Below are positions 48,079-57,458 of a DNA stretch of 64,000 nt, in pieces (the stretch's first letter is position 1; every line of letters starts with the position of its first letter). The position numbers were made by a program, and so were the translations under genes. Below the pieces are notes generated by a model that did no database searches, had not been told where the DNA came from, and saw only the letters and a list, made by a program, of their open reading frames with translations. The stretch is from Clostridium simiarum. GTDB taxonomy: Bacteria; Bacillota; Clostridia; Clostridiales; Clostridiaceae. The DNA is taken from contig NZ_JAHLQL010000003.1 in the NCBI RefSeq assembly GCF_018919175.1, positions 1 to 64,000 of the forward strand, in the 5' to 3' direction.

Positions 48079-49473
48079 ATGAAACCTTTAGAAATTAAAG
48101 AACTTTATAGAAGCGGCGACAAACATTATAACCAGAAGGTTAAAATAAATGGATGGATAAGAACTTCAAGAGCTTCTAACGCTTTTGGATTTATTGAACT
48201 TAATGATGGAACATTTTTTAAAAATGTTCAAATAGTTCTTGAAAGTGATAAATTAGATAACTTTAAAGACATAACTAAACTTCCTATAAGTTCTTCTATT
48301 ACAGTTGAAGGAGAACTTATACCTACTCCCGAATCAAAACAACCTTTTGAAATTAAGGCAGAAAATATAATAGTAGAAGGTCTTTCATCTGCTGACTATC
48401 CTCTACAAAAAAAGAGACATAGTTTTGAATATCTAAGAACTATTGCACATTTAAGACCTAGAAGCAATGCTTTCTCTGCAGTATTTAGAATTCGTTCTAT
48501 GGCAGCCTTTGCTATACACAAGTTCTTTCAAGAAAAAGGATTTGTTTACACTCACACTCCTATTATAACCGGAAGTGATGCAGAAGGTGCTGGAGAAATG
48601 TTTAGAGTATCTACATTAGATATTTTAAACCCTCCGAAAACTGAAAATGACAAAGTAGATTTTTCAGAAGACTTCTTTGGTAAAGAAACAAATCTTACTG
48701 TAAGCGGTCAACTCGAAGGAGAAGCTTATGCTTTAGCTTTCCAAAAAATATATACTTTTGGACCAACTTTTAGGGCTGAAAATTCAAATACCGCAAGGCA
48801 TGCATCTGAATTTTGGATGATAGAGCCTGAAATAGCTTTTGCTGATCTTAAAGATGACATGCAACTAGCTGAAGATATGCTTAAATATGTTATAAAATAT
48901 TTACTAGAAAATGCCCCTGAAGAAATGGAGTTCTTCAACAGCTTTATAGATAAAGGTCTTATAGAGAGATTAACAAACATAGTAAACTCTGAGTTTGCTC
49001 ATGTTACCTATACAGAAGCTATTGAGCTTTTAGAGAAATCAGATAAGAAATTTGACTACCCTGTTAAATGGGGGATAGATCTTCAAACAGAACATGAAAG
49101 ATATATTACTGAAGAACTATTTAAAAAACCTGTTTTTGTAACTGACTATCCAAAGGAAATAAAAGCTTTCTATATGAGATTAAATGAAGACGGAAAAACT
49201 GTAGCTGCTATGGATTGCTTAGTTCCTGGAGTAGGAGAAATAATTGGTGGAAGCCAAAGAGAAGAAAGACTAGATGTATTAGAGGGAAGAATTGAAGAAT
49301 TAGGATTACACAAAGAAGATTACTGGTGGTATTTAGAACTTAGAAAGTTCGGTGGTACTAAACACGCTGGATTTGGTCTAGGTTTTGAAAGACTTATAAT
49401 GTATGTAACTGGTATGTCCAACATTAGAGACGTAATACCGTTCCCAAGAACTCCTAAAAGCGCTGATTTCTAA
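48079..49473 (+). CDS. asnS: Asparagine--tRNA ligase
   Basis: Class IIb synthetase for tRNA-Asn. 464 residues: OB-fold anticodon domain (about 15-110, [24 protein letters not shown] region), motif 2 ([25 protein letters not shown]) and motif 3 ([16 protein letters not shown]). Ribosome binding site AGAAAGGCAGG. Controlled by the Asn T-box. The window also encodes tRNA-Asn. Confidence 0.96.
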   Translation: MKPLEIKELYRSGDKHYNQKVKINGWIRTSRASNAFGFIELNDGTFFKNVQIVLESDKLDNFKDITKLPISSSITVEGELIPTPESKQPFEIKAENIIVEGLSSADYPLQKKRHSFEYLRTIAHLRPRSNAFSAVFRIRSMAAFAIHKFFQEKGFVYTHTPIITGSDAEGAGEMFRVSTLDILNPPKTENDKVDFSEDFFGKETNLTVSGQLEGEAYALAFQKIYTFGPTFRAENSNTARHASEFWMIEPEIAFADLKDDMQLAEDMLKYVIKYLLENAPEEMEFFNSFIDKGLIERLTNIVNSEFAHVTYTEAIELLEKSDKKFDYPVKWGIDLQTEHERYITEELFKKPVFVTDYPKEIKAFYMRLNEDGKTVAAMDCLVPGVGEIIGGSQREERLDVLEGRIEELGLHKEDYWWYLELRKFGGTKHAGFGLGFERLIMYVTGMSNIRDVIPFPRTPKSADF

Positions 49474-49488
49474 AATAATTAATTTAAA

Positions 49489-49525
49489 AAGGAAGTTTAG
49501 AGGTAATATACCCCTAAACTTCCTT
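49489..49525 (+). terminator. Terminator of asnS
   Basis: AAGGAAGTTTAG pairs with CTAAACTTCCTT, followed by ATTTTTAT. Confidence 0.85.
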
Positions 49526-49592
49526 ATTTTTATCTTATAACTACTACCTGTAACATTTCTTAAAGATGCTAATCTTTATATCTTCAAACTTA

Positions 49593-51317
49593 TTACTTAA
49601 CTTTATCTAGTTTATCTAAAACTAAATTCTCTATATTTTTTATCTTATTATCTGCTTCTTCTAAAGTATCAGCTATGGTGTAAATATATAGTTTAATCTT
49701 TGGTTCTGTACCTGATGGTCTTAAAGCATACCAACTCTTATCATCAAAGAGGAATTTTAACACATCAGATTTAGGTATCTCTACAGGTAACTTTTCTCCA
49801 GTATTAAAGTTAAATAGAACTCTATCTTTAAAATCTGTATACTTCTCAAGCTTCACTCCATGAACTTCTCTTAAAAACTCTTTTCTGTATTCTACCATCA
49901 TTCTTTCAATTCTGGCTTTACCTTCAACTCCCTCAAGTACCAAAGATATTTGTTTCTCTCTGTAATATCCATATTTTTCATAAAGCTCATTTAGCACTTG
50001 AATTAATGTTTTTCCTTGAGTCTTATAAAAAGCAGCTGCTTCACATAATAGCATAGCAGAACTTACTCCATCTTTATCCCTCACAAAGGTCCCAGTTACA
50101 TAGCCTATACTTTCTTCATATCCAAATATAAATTCAGCTTCCCCAGTTTTTTCAAACTCTGGTATCCTTCCGCAAATGTTCTTAAAGCCTGTTAAAGCTT
50201 CATAGGTCTTAACTCCATAATCCTCTGCTATTCTCTTTCCTAAATCTCCAGTTACTATAGATTTAACTATAGCTCCATTCCTAGGTAACTTATTCTTTGC
50301 TTTTAATCCTTCAAGTATGTATTTTATTAAGATAGCGCCTGTTTGATTCCCTGTAAAAGGAACATACTCCCCATTACTATCTCTTACCTCTATAGCTAAT
50401 CTATCACAGTCAGGATCTGTAGCAATTAAGAGCTCAGCACCTTCTTTTTTACCTAACTCCTCTGCATATTTAAATGCCTTTGTATCTTCAGGATTTGGAT
50501 ATCCTACCGTAGTAAAATCTGGATCTGGATTTTCTTGCTCTGGAACTACTATTATATTTGTGAATCCTCTTTCTTTTAATGTTCTTCTAACAGGTATATT
50601 TCCTGTTCCATTTAAAGGCGTATAAACTATTTTTATATCCTTATCTATATCATCCCTTATACTTAAGCCCTTAACCATAGCTATATATTTATCATCCATT
50701 TCTTTTCCTAAATAGCTTAATAAATCTTTATTTAATGCATCTTCTTCTTTTATGGTTTTAACTTTACTAAAATCATCAATGCCTTGAATATTATCTACTA
50801 TAGCATCAGCAATATTAGATAATATTTGTGCTCCATCTTCCCAATAAACTTTATAGCCATTATAATCTCTAGGATTATGACTAGCTGTTACAACGATACC
50901 AGCAGCAGTCCCTAAAGTTCTCACAGCAAAGGAAAGCTCTGGTGTAGGCCTTAAACTTTCAAATAAGAAAACTTTAATTCCATTACCCGCTAATACTAAA
51001 GCTGCAGTTTTAGCAAAATCTGGAGAGAAATGTCTGCAATCGTAAGCTATAGCCACCCCTCTCTTTGCATAGTCATAACCTCTAGAGTTAATATAATCAG
51101 CTAACCCTTGAGTAACCTTTGAAATATTATATACATTCATTCTGTTAGTGCCTGCTCCAAGTTTTCCTCTAAGCCCTGCTGTCCCAAACTCCAACTCCTT
51201 ATAAAACCTATCTTCTATCTCTACTTCATTACCTTCTAACCCTTTAAGTTCTTCTTTTGTTTTTTCATCAATATATTGATCCTTAAGCCATTGGTCATAT
51301 ATACTTTTATAATCCAT
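49593..51317 (-). CDS. Phosphoglucomutase / phosphomannomutase
   Basis: 574-residue alpha-D-phosphohexomutase, similar in length to Bacillus PgcA. Interconverts glucose 1- and 6-phosphate (or mannose phosphates) through a phosphoserine. Active loop TASHNPRDYNGYK with Ser146, metal loop DPDCDRLAIE, sugar loop GYEESIGY, phosphate loop RPSGTEPKIK. Single gene. Substrate preference cannot be settled by motifs. Confidence 0.93.
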   Translation of the reverse strand: MDYKSIYDQWLKDQYIDEKTKEELKGLEGNEVEIEDRFYKELEFGTAGLRGKLGAGTNRMNVYNISKVTQGLADYINSRGYDYAKRGVAIAYDCRHFSPDFAKTAALVLAGNGIKVFLFESLRPTPELSFAVRTLGTAAGIVVTASHNPRDYNGYKVYWEDGAQILSNIADAIVDNIQGIDDFSKVKTIKEEDALNKDLLSYLGKEMDDKYIAMVKGLSIRDDIDKDIKIVYTPLNGTGNIPVRRTLKERGFTNIIVVPEQENPDPDFTTVGYPNPEDTKAFKYAEELGKKEGAELLIATDPDCDRLAIEVRDSNGEYVPFTGNQTGAILIKYILEGLKAKNKLPRNGAIVKSIVTGDLGKRIAEDYGVKTYEALTGFKNICGRIPEFEKTGEAEFIFGYEESIGYVTGTFVRDKDGVSSAMLLCEAAAFYKTQGKTLIQVLNELYEKYGYYREKQISLVLEGVEGKARIERMMVEYRKEFLREVHGVKLEKYTDFKDRVLFNFNTGEKLPVEIPKSDVLKFLFDDKSWYALRPSGTEPKIKLYIYTIADTLEEADNKIKNIENLVLDKLDKVK

Positions 51318-51346
51318 TATATAACCGTCTCCTTCTCATTAATTTT

Positions 51347-51376
51347 ATAACTTCTAAGCAAAAGCTTAGAAGTTAT
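51347..51376 (-). terminator. Terminator of pepA
   Basis: A 13-bp perfect stem (ATAACTTCTAAGC, 51347-51359 with 51364-51376) with an AAAA loop downstream of pepA. Confidence 0.8.
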
Positions 51377-51410
51377 ATTATTTTACATATTAAATTTAAT
51401 AAGCTACCCT

Positions 51411-52904
51411 CTACTTATTGCAACTTTCTTTGCAGGATTTTTCTTTAGCTAGGTAATATAGGATCCTAACTCCTGCACCAGTACCGCCTTTTGATAGATA
51501 TTCCTTTTCACTTTCACTCCAAGCAGTACCAGCTATGTCTAAATGTAGCCATGGTTTATTTTGTACAAATTCCCCTATAAATAGACCTGCTGTTATAGTA
51601 CCAGCATTTCTTCCACCTATATTCTTTAAATCTGCTATATCAGATTTAATAAGCTTTTTATATTCATCAAAAGCAGGAAGCTGCCAAACCTTTTCTCCTG
51701 AAAGCTCTGATGCCTTTTCTAATTCTTTGTAAAAATCATTATTATTTGTAACTACACCAGTGGTAGTATTTCCCAGAGCCACAAGTACAGCCCCTGTAAG
51801 AGTAGCTACATCCACTACCTTGCTAGCCTTCTCTTTCTCTATTGCATAATGTACAGCATCTATTAAAGTTAAACGCCCTTCCGCATCTGTGTTTAATACT
51901 TCTATAGTTTTCCCAGCCATTGAAGAAATTATGTCTCCAGGCTTATATGCCTTTCCAGAAATCATATTCTCGCAAGCAGCTACTACAGCTACAACATTAA
52001 TTTTTAATTTCATCTTAGCTATAGAAGCCATAGCTCCAATAACTGCTGCTGCTCCACCCATGTCACTTTTCATAGTAACCATTCCATCAGTTGGCTTTAT
52101 TGAGTATCCGCCTGAATCATAAGTCAATCCCTTTCCTACTAGCCCTAAGATATCCTCTTTATTTGCTTCATCACCAAAATATCTCATAACTATAAGTCTT
52201 GGATCTCTTGAGGAGCCCTTTGCAACTTCCATAAAGGAATGCATCCCTAACTCTTCTATCTTATCTTTCTCATGAACTTCTACCTGAAAACCATACTCTT
52301 TACCAATATTCTTAGCTCTTTTAGCTAATTCTTTTGGATCAAGGAAGTTAGCAGGCTCGTTTACAAGTTCTCTTGCCTCAATTACAGCTGAAGCTAAAAC
52401 TTTAGCTTCACCTAAAGCCTCTTCAGCCTTAACCTTATCTTCCTCTTTTATGCCTTTAATAAACACTTCTTTTATTGAAGATTCCTTTTTTTCACTTAAG
52501 TATTTATCAAATTTATAGTTCGCAAGAATCATGCCTTCATAAATAGCCTTAACTCTTCTCTTTATGCAAACCTCATTGGATTCAAACATTTTCACTAGTA
52601 CATTATTAAGCTTAAGTTCCTTAACTTTTTTCAAAGCCTTAGCATAAGCTAGTCTTATAGTTTCTGAGGATAACGCTTCCTTTTTGCCTAATCCTAATAG
52701 TAAGGTATACTGAAATCCATCTTCAACTTCTTTCACTGTATAAAATAATTCTCCAGCCTCGCCCTTAAACTTACCTGCTTTTTTTAGTTTATCTACTTGA
52801 GATTTTACACACCCACAAATATTTTCTTCACTGTCATCTTGAAATAATGGATAAATTAATCCATCAGCTTCTGTATGGTTTAAATCTCTAATAAAAAAAT
52901 CCAT
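51411..52904 (-). CDS. pepA: Leucyl aminopeptidase, M17 family
   Basis: Cytosolic two-metal aminopeptidase, hexameric in the family. 497 residues: an N-terminal domain, then the metal and catalytic motifs GKGLTYDSGGYSIKP (Lys258) and NTDAEGRL (338-345). The open frame starts at a GTG within the GGAGAGGTGAT site; ATG at 52904 has correct spacing and is chosen. Cys-containing C-terminal tail. Divergent from the YerB-like gene. Confidence 0.94.
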   Translation of the reverse strand: MDFFIRDLNHTEADGLIYPLFQDDSEENICGCVKSQVDKLKKAGKFKGEAGELFYTVKEVEDGFQYTLLLGLGKKEALSSETIRLAYAKALKKVKELKLNNVLVKMFESNEVCIKRRVKAIYEGMILANYKFDKYLSEKKESSIKEVFIKGIKEEDKVKAEEALGEAKVLASAVIEARELVNEPANFLDPKELAKRAKNIGKEYGFQVEVHEKDKIEELGMHSFMEVAKGSSRDPRLIVMRYFGDEANKEDILGLVGKGLTYDSGGYSIKPTDGMVTMKSDMGGAAAVIGAMASIAKMKLKINVVAVVAACENMISGKAYKPGDIISSMAGKTIEVLNTDAEGRLTLIDAVHYAIEKEKASKVVDVATLTGAVLVALGNTTTGVVTNNNDFYKELEKASELSGEKVWQLPAFDEYKKLIKSDIADLKNIGGRNAGTITAGLFIGEFVQNKPWLHLDIAGTAWSESEKEYLSKGGTGAGVRILYYLAKEKSCKESCNK

Positions 52905-53111
52905 TTTAATCACCTCTCCAATCAGTTCTTTATATCTTTATATATAGTATAATTCAATTTAAAGACAATTCCAATAAGGAAAATCATTATTGTTTAATTT
53001 ATTGTTATAAATTAGTTTAAATAGTCATATAGTTAATTGAATATATTTCTAAACCATTAATGATCCCTTAAGATTTCAAAAGAAACTTTTAAAAACTAAA
53101 GGAGGAGTATC

Positions 53112-54143
53112 ATGAATAAAAAACTCTTATTATCTTTAATTATTATAGTATTTTTATCTGGTTGTGGAACTAGTGATAACAATACTATTTTAAATGACAA
53201 CTCTTCAAATAATTCTTTATCTCTTAACACCTCATCTCCCAAGGAAGAATCTTCTAAGCCCCTAGAGAAAACTTATCCTTTCACAGGGGAACCTATGACA
53301 CAAGAGAATAATTTTTCGCCTTTTATGGCTATAGTAGAAAATTCAAAGGATGCAAGACCCCAATCTGGACTTTCTAAAGCTGATATAGTATTCGAAACCA
53401 TGGCAGAGGGAGGGATACCTAGGTTTATGGCTTTATTTCATAAAGAATCAAGCAAAGAAATAGGTCCTATAAGAAGCTTAAGACCTTATTTTATAGAAAT
53501 TTCAGAAGGTTTTAATCTCCCTTTTGCTCATTGTGGCGGAAGCGAAGATGCTCTTAATCTAATACAATCTAATAATCTTATGAGTCTTAATGAAATGAGG
53601 TTCCAAAAAAGCTATTGGAGAGATAATAGTAGAAAAGCTCCTCATAACTTATATACTTCTAGCGATAAAATTACTACTCTAGCTAAAGAAAAAGGGTATA
53701 ATAAAGAACCTAAGTCTAACATCAAATTCTTATCCTCCTATTGGGATAACAAAGATTTAAAAGAGTGTAATGGAATAAAAATAAATATGAATAAATACTA
53801 TGAAACTTCCTATACGTATGAAAATGGAGGGTATAAAAAATTTATTGGCAAAGATGTCTTTGTAGATAAATCAGAAAATAAGGATATACAAATAGAAAAT
53901 ATCGTTATACAACAAACTACCATAAATTTAAACAAAGATAATGTCCATGTAGATATCCCTTTAATAGGGGAAGGCACAGGGTATGTACTAAGCAAAGGCA
54001 AGATTATGCCTATGGTATGGAGTAGAAAAGATATAAATAATTCTCCTGAGATAAAAGATGCCGAGGGCAACACAATTCCTTTACATCCAGGCAAAACATG
54101 GTGGAATATAATAGATAAATCCAATGAAATAGTTCTTTATTAA
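53112..54143 (+). CDS. DUF3048 lipoprotein, YerB-like
   Basis: 343 residues: signal peptide with lipobox L-S-G-C (about 15-18) followed by a Ser/Asn-rich linker (20-50) and the DUF3048 domain (FMAIVENSKDARPQSGLSKADIVFETMAEGGIPRFMALFH). Surface protein of unknown biochemical role. Ribosome binding site AAAGGAGGAG. Convergent with the GGDEF gene. Confidence 0.88.
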   Translation: MNKKLLLSLIIIVFLSGCGTSDNNTILNDNSSNNSLSLNTSSPKEESSKPLEKTYPFTGEPMTQENNFSPFMAIVENSKDARPQSGLSKADIVFETMAEGGIPRFMALFHKESSKEIGPIRSLRPYFIEISEGFNLPFAHCGGSEDALNLIQSNNLMSLNEMRFQKSYWRDNSRKAPHNLYTSSDKITTLAKEKGYNKEPKSNIKFLSSYWDNKDLKECNGIKINMNKYYETSYTYENGGYKKFIGKDVFVDKSENKDIQIENIVIQQTTINLNKDNVHVDIPLIGEGTGYVLSKGKIMPMVWSRKDINNSPEIKDAEGNTIPLHPGKTWWNIIDKSNEIVLY

Positions 54144-54149
54144 TTAAAA

Positions 54150-54208
54150 AGAAGAGATATGGTTAATACATGAAATCTTACTAATCAACAATTAACTATA
54201 TTTCTTCT
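54150..54208. terminator. Convergent terminator between YerB-like and GGDEF genes
   Basis: About 17 pairs (two G-U) join 54150-54167 to 54191-54208 in the 74-bp gap between two converging genes; A/T-rich tails on both sides. Confidence 0.5.
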
Positions 54209-54217
54209 CTTTACTAA

Positions 54218-55318
54218 TTAAACCTTGACTTTTCTTAATCTCTTATTAAAATACATATTGTTATCTGCCATCTTTAGGATTTTCTCTGATGATACACCTC
54301 CTTCAGGATGTATAACCTCAATACCATAACTAAAACTTATGCTGCAAGGAAGAAGTTCCAATCCTATGAGAGATTCCCTTAGATTCTCTAAAATTCCCTT
54401 TGAATCTTTTAATGATTTGTTTGAAAATATAACAACAAATTCATCACCAGACATTCTAAAACATTTATCTTTTTCAGTAGTTGTTTCTATAAGCTTTTCC
54501 GAAAATATTCTAAGTGCTCTATCACCTATACCATGACCATAATTATCATTAATATATTTAAAATCATCTATATCTAAAAGCGCTAAGCAAGATACATATC
54601 TTTTTTCCCTTATATCCATCATTTCTTTCTCTACCATATGATTAAAACTTCTACGGTTGTACAATTGGGTTAGTTCATCATGAGATGCCATATACTTTAA
54701 TTTATCTTGAATCATAAAATTCTTTAAAGCTAATTCCATTTCATGTTTTACATACCTTATTGTTTTTACATCTTCCTCATTAAAGTATTTTTCCTTATTG
54801 TTTACGTCCAAATTTAGTATACCTATTAACTTTTCATCAATATATATAGGAGAACTTAATGTGGCTTCAATATTCATAGCTCCTATTTCTGATAATATTT
54901 CAAGGCTTTTTCTTTTAACAAATTTTGAATTAAAATCAAAAGGATTATTAATAATAGTGATATCCTTAAATCGATTACACCTGTATAAAAATGTATCTTG
55001 TTTTTCAAATTTCACATTATAAATCTCATTAGAAAATCCTCTTACTGCTTTAAAGTGAAATTTATCATCTTCTTCTATAATAAGAATGCTACCCCTATCA
55101 GCTTTCTCTACTATTCTCAAAGCATAATCCAGTATAAGAAAATACACATCATCCTTACTTTCAGCCTTACTAACACTTTCTCCAAGATTAAATATCTTAT
55201 TTTTTATATCTTGAATACCTTCAGAATATCTCTTTAAATTCTTAAACATTAATCTCTGAAGAAGAAGCATAGTAGTTAAAATAAATATACAAATCATTAA
55301 TAAATAATCTCTTACCAT
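54218..55318 (-). CDS. GAF-GGDEF diguanylate cyclase
   Basis: 366 residues: one N-terminal membrane helix (about 3-22), a GAF domain (about 45-190) and a GGDEF domain with SHDELTQLYNRRSFN at its start and the active-site form SGDEF (RMSGDEFVVIF). SGDEF is a functional variant in many cyclases, so c-di-GMP synthesis is likely; no RxxD inhibitory site is evident. Start: ATG at 55318 follows GGGGTG; an ATG five codons earlier is possible but has poor spacing. Divergent from degV. Confidence 0.9.
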   Translation of the reverse strand: MVRDYLLMICIFILTTMLLLQRLMFKNLKRYSEGIQDIKNKIFNLGESVSKAESKDDVYFLILDYALRIVEKADRGSILIIEEDDKFHFKAVRGFSNEIYNVKFEKQDTFLYRCNRFKDITIINNPFDFNSKFVKRKSLEILSEIGAMNIEATLSSPIYIDEKLIGILNLDVNNKEKYFNEEDVKTIRYVKHEMELALKNFMIQDKLKYMASHDELTQLYNRRSFNHMVEKEMMDIREKRYVSCLALLDIDDFKYINDNYGHGIGDRALRIFSEKLIETTTEKDKCFRMSGDEFVVIFSNKSLKDSKGILENLRESLIGLELLPCSISFSYGIEVIHPEGGVSSEKILKMADNNMYFNKRLRKVKV

Positions 55319-55414
55319 TACCAAGCACCCCATTACCTATAAAATAGCTACCAATAATCTATATAGGTACTTAGAATTATAGACCATATTACAAATATTC
55401 ACAATTAAAAATTT

Positions 55415-55458
55415 ACAACTATATCAATAGTGATATATATCACTATTGATATAGTTGT
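55415..55458. promoter_or_regulatory. Perfect 44-bp palindrome over the degV promoter
   Basis: 55415-55436 is the exact reverse complement of 55437-55458 (centre ATAT|ATAT, outer ends ACAACT/AGTTGT). The -35 TTGATA (55446-55451) of the degV promoter lies in its right half, with TATAAT at 55468-55473 after 16 bp. The genes on both sides diverge, so this is not a terminator. Probable operator, perhaps of the PadR regulator in the same operon. Confidence 0.7.
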
Positions 55459-55505
55459 CAGTTGTGATATAATTATTATATTAATTTAGTATTTAGGAGG
55501 AATTT

Positions 55506-56354
55506 ATGTTGGAAAAAATAGCATTAATTGCAGACAGTACTTGTGATCTACCTGAAGAATTAATAAATAAATATAATGTTAATATACTACCTTTAAAGGT
55601 AATTTATACAGATAGGGAATATACAGATAGAGTTGATATAACTCCTCAATACCTTTATGATAACTTAAAAACAGAAATACCTAAGACTTCACTACCTTCT
55701 ATGAAGGATATGGATGATCTTTTTGAAAGGTTAAAAAAGGAAGGTTATACTCATGCCATAGCAATATGCATATCTAGCGGCTTATCCGGAACTTATAATA
55801 GCCTTAAGCTTGTTAGTGAAAATCATCCTGAAATAATATCTACTATTTTTGATTCTAAGTCCATATCCTTTGGAGTTGTACCGACAATAGTGGAATGTGG
55901 TGATTTAATAGCTAAAGGTGAAAAATATGATTCCATAGTATCTAAACTACCAAGTATGCAAAAGAAGGTATCTGCATACTTTATGGTAGATACTTTAGAA
56001 TACTTAAAAAAGGGCGGAAGAATAGGCAAGGTTTCTGGAACTATAGGTGAATTACTTCACATAAAACCCATAATTTCTATAAATGAAGAAGGTATTTACT
56101 ACACTTATGCTAAGATTAGAGGCAAAAAACAAGCCTTAAGTAAGTTTCTATCTATTATAAAAGATGAATTAGACAAACAAAAATGCGGTCTTTGGGTAGC
56201 CCACGGGGGAGCTTCTGAGGAAGGAAAAAATATCTATAACACACTAAGCACTTATAATAACCTTACTAGCATAGGCTTTGGTGAAGTTGGTCCTGTGGTT
56301 GGTGTTCACACTGGACCAGGATTTATAGCTATCTCTGTCAAAAGAGAAGATTAA
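55506..56354 (+). CDS. DegV family protein
   Basis: 282-residue two-domain protein that binds fatty acids or acyl chains in its family. IALIADSTCDLPEELI opens the protein; CISSGLSGTYNS, DTLEYLKKGGRIGK, and VAHGG/HTGPG near the end contact the carboxylate and close the pocket. In Firmicutes related proteins (FakB) pair with a FakA kinase; no fakA is visible here. The padR-like gene follows after 6 bp. Ribosome binding site TAGGAGGAATTT. Confidence 0.9.
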   Translation: MLEKIALIADSTCDLPEELINKYNVNILPLKVIYTDREYTDRVDITPQYLYDNLKTEIPKTSLPSMKDMDDLFERLKKEGYTHAIAICISSGLSGTYNSLKLVSENHPEIISTIFDSKSISFGVVPTIVECGDLIAKGEKYDSIVSKLPSMQKKVSAYFMVDTLEYLKKGGRIGKVSGTIGELLHIKPIISINEEGIYYTYAKIRGKKQALSKFLSIIKDELDKQKCGLWVAHGGASEEGKNIYNTLSTYNNLTSIGFGEVGPVVGVHTGPGFIAISVKRED

Positions 56355-56360
56355 CGTTTT

Positions 56361-56810
56361 ATGAGAGATAGCGATTTTAACAGTGAAGATATAAAAGCCG
56401 AAGAGAAGCGTTTATATGAAGAGTACAAGAAAAAACTAGCAGAACTTAAAAAGGTACAGAAGGAAAAAGAAGCTGTAGGTCAGGTTTTTACAAAAGGATT
56501 ATTGCCTATATATGTACTCTATATATTAAGCTTAGGCCCTACTAACGGTAATGATATATCTCACAAAATTGGCGAAAGAACCAATGGTCTATGGGTTCCG
56601 AGCACCGGTGGAATATACCCAATGTTGAAAAAATTTGAAAAAGAAGGCTTTATTAAAGGGGAATGGGACGATCCAGATAAAAAATTTCAAAAGATATATA
56701 AATTAACAGAAAAGGGGTATTTAGAGTTTGAAAGTAGAAAAGTTCTTCTTCAAAGTAAAATAGAGGAAGCCCTTGAAGTTTTTAAACTTATATATAAGGA
56801 TCTTTATTAA
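56361..56810 (+). CDS. PadR-family transcription regulator
   Basis: 149 residues: an unusual charged, helical N-terminal extension (1-40, Glu/Lys-rich), then the PadR winged helix (about 45-120: LPIYVLYILSLGPTNGNDISHKI, STGGIYPMLKKFEKEGFIKGEW) and a dimerisation helix. It lies 6 bp after degV without a strong ribosome binding site, so translation is probably coupled. Likely autoregulates degV-padR through the 44-bp palindrome upstream; this is inferred from proximity. Confidence 0.88.
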   Translation: MRDSDFNSEDIKAEEKRLYEEYKKKLAELKKVQKEKEAVGQVFTKGLLPIYVLYILSLGPTNGNDISHKIGERTNGLWVPSTGGIYPMLKKFEKEGFIKGEWDDPDKKFQKIYKLTEKGYLEFESRKVLLQSKIEEALEVFKLIYKDLY

Positions 56811-56889
56811 ATGAAAATAATTTATTTAACTTTTATTTTTTTAATATATCCTAACTTTCTCTTATAAGCAAATACTTCTTTGTGTTCTG

Positions 56890-56923
56890 GTATATAGTAG
56901 TGCATCTAGGTAATACTATATAC
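56890..56923 (+). promoter_or_regulatory. Hairpin before the 59-residue gene
   Basis: GTATATAGTA (56890-56899) is the reverse complement of TACTATATAC (56914-56923). It ends next to the ribosome binding site AAAGGAG. Confidence 0.4.
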
Positions 56924-56940
56924 AAAGGAGTGATTGAGCT

Positions 56941-57120
56941 ATGAAAGGTAAGATAATCGATAATTCTTTTTCAGAGGGATTAATAATTTCTGAAGATTGT
57001 AATACATCTTTATTACCTTTAAATAAAATCTCCAGTGTAAAAAAAGCTGGAGATAAAATAAATCTTTCTTCTTCTAATGGTTGCTCTTCTTCTAGACAAA
57101 GGTTAATAGACTTTTATTAG
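56941..57120 (+). CDS. Small protein of 59 residues, unknown
   Basis: Open frame with ATG 10 nt after AAAGGAG and a TAG stop. The sequence is MKGKIIDNSFSEG at the start, LPLNKISSVKKAGDKINL in the middle and a Ser-rich stretch with a Cys before RQRLIDFY. No membrane segment. The good ribosome binding site, the preceding hairpin and the following terminator support a real gene; too short to assign a family. Confidence 0.55.
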   Translation: MKGKIIDNSFSEGLIISEDCNTSLLPLNKISSVKKAGDKINLSSSNGCSSSRQRLIDFY

Positions 57121-57143
57121 TTTTATACTTTAAAGTAAACATA

Positions 57144-57173
57144 AATAACAGCTTGTTTATACAAGCTGTTATT
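57144..57173. terminator. Bidirectional terminator between the small gene and ferredoxin
   Basis: A 12-bp perfect stem (AATAACAGCTTG) between convergent genes with T-rich tail on the plus strand (TTTTATAA). Confidence 0.8.
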
Positions 57174-57191
57174 TTATAACCTATAATGTAT

Positions 57192-57380
57192 TTAATCTAC
57201 AGAAATAGCGTTAACAGGACAACTCATAGCTGCATCCTTAGCTTCATCTTCATTTCCTGAGGGCACCTCATCTACTATAGTCTTGGCTTTACCATCATCA
57301 TCCATTTCAAAAACCTCTGGACATATAGATGGGCATAAACCACAGCCTATACAGGTTTCTTTATCTACAATAGCTTTCAT
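57192..57380 (-). CDS. Ferredoxin with a single 4Fe-4S cluster
   Basis: 62-residue acidic electron carrier. Cys10, Cys13, Cys16 (CIGCGLC) and Cys54 (SCP) are the expected ligands of one 4Fe-4S cluster; Cys20 is extra, as in other single-cluster ferredoxins with a lost second site. Ribosome binding site CGGAGGTG. Monocistronic. Confidence 0.93.
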   Translation of the reverse strand: MKAIVDKETCIGCGLCPSICPEVFEMDDDGKAKTIVDEVPSGNEDEAKDAAMSCPVNAISVD

Positions 57381-57458
57381 AAAAACACCTCCGTTAATAC
57401 AATATTAATCGAAATTAGTATTTACTTTATATGAGGTATTTATACCTTTCTATTCTCA

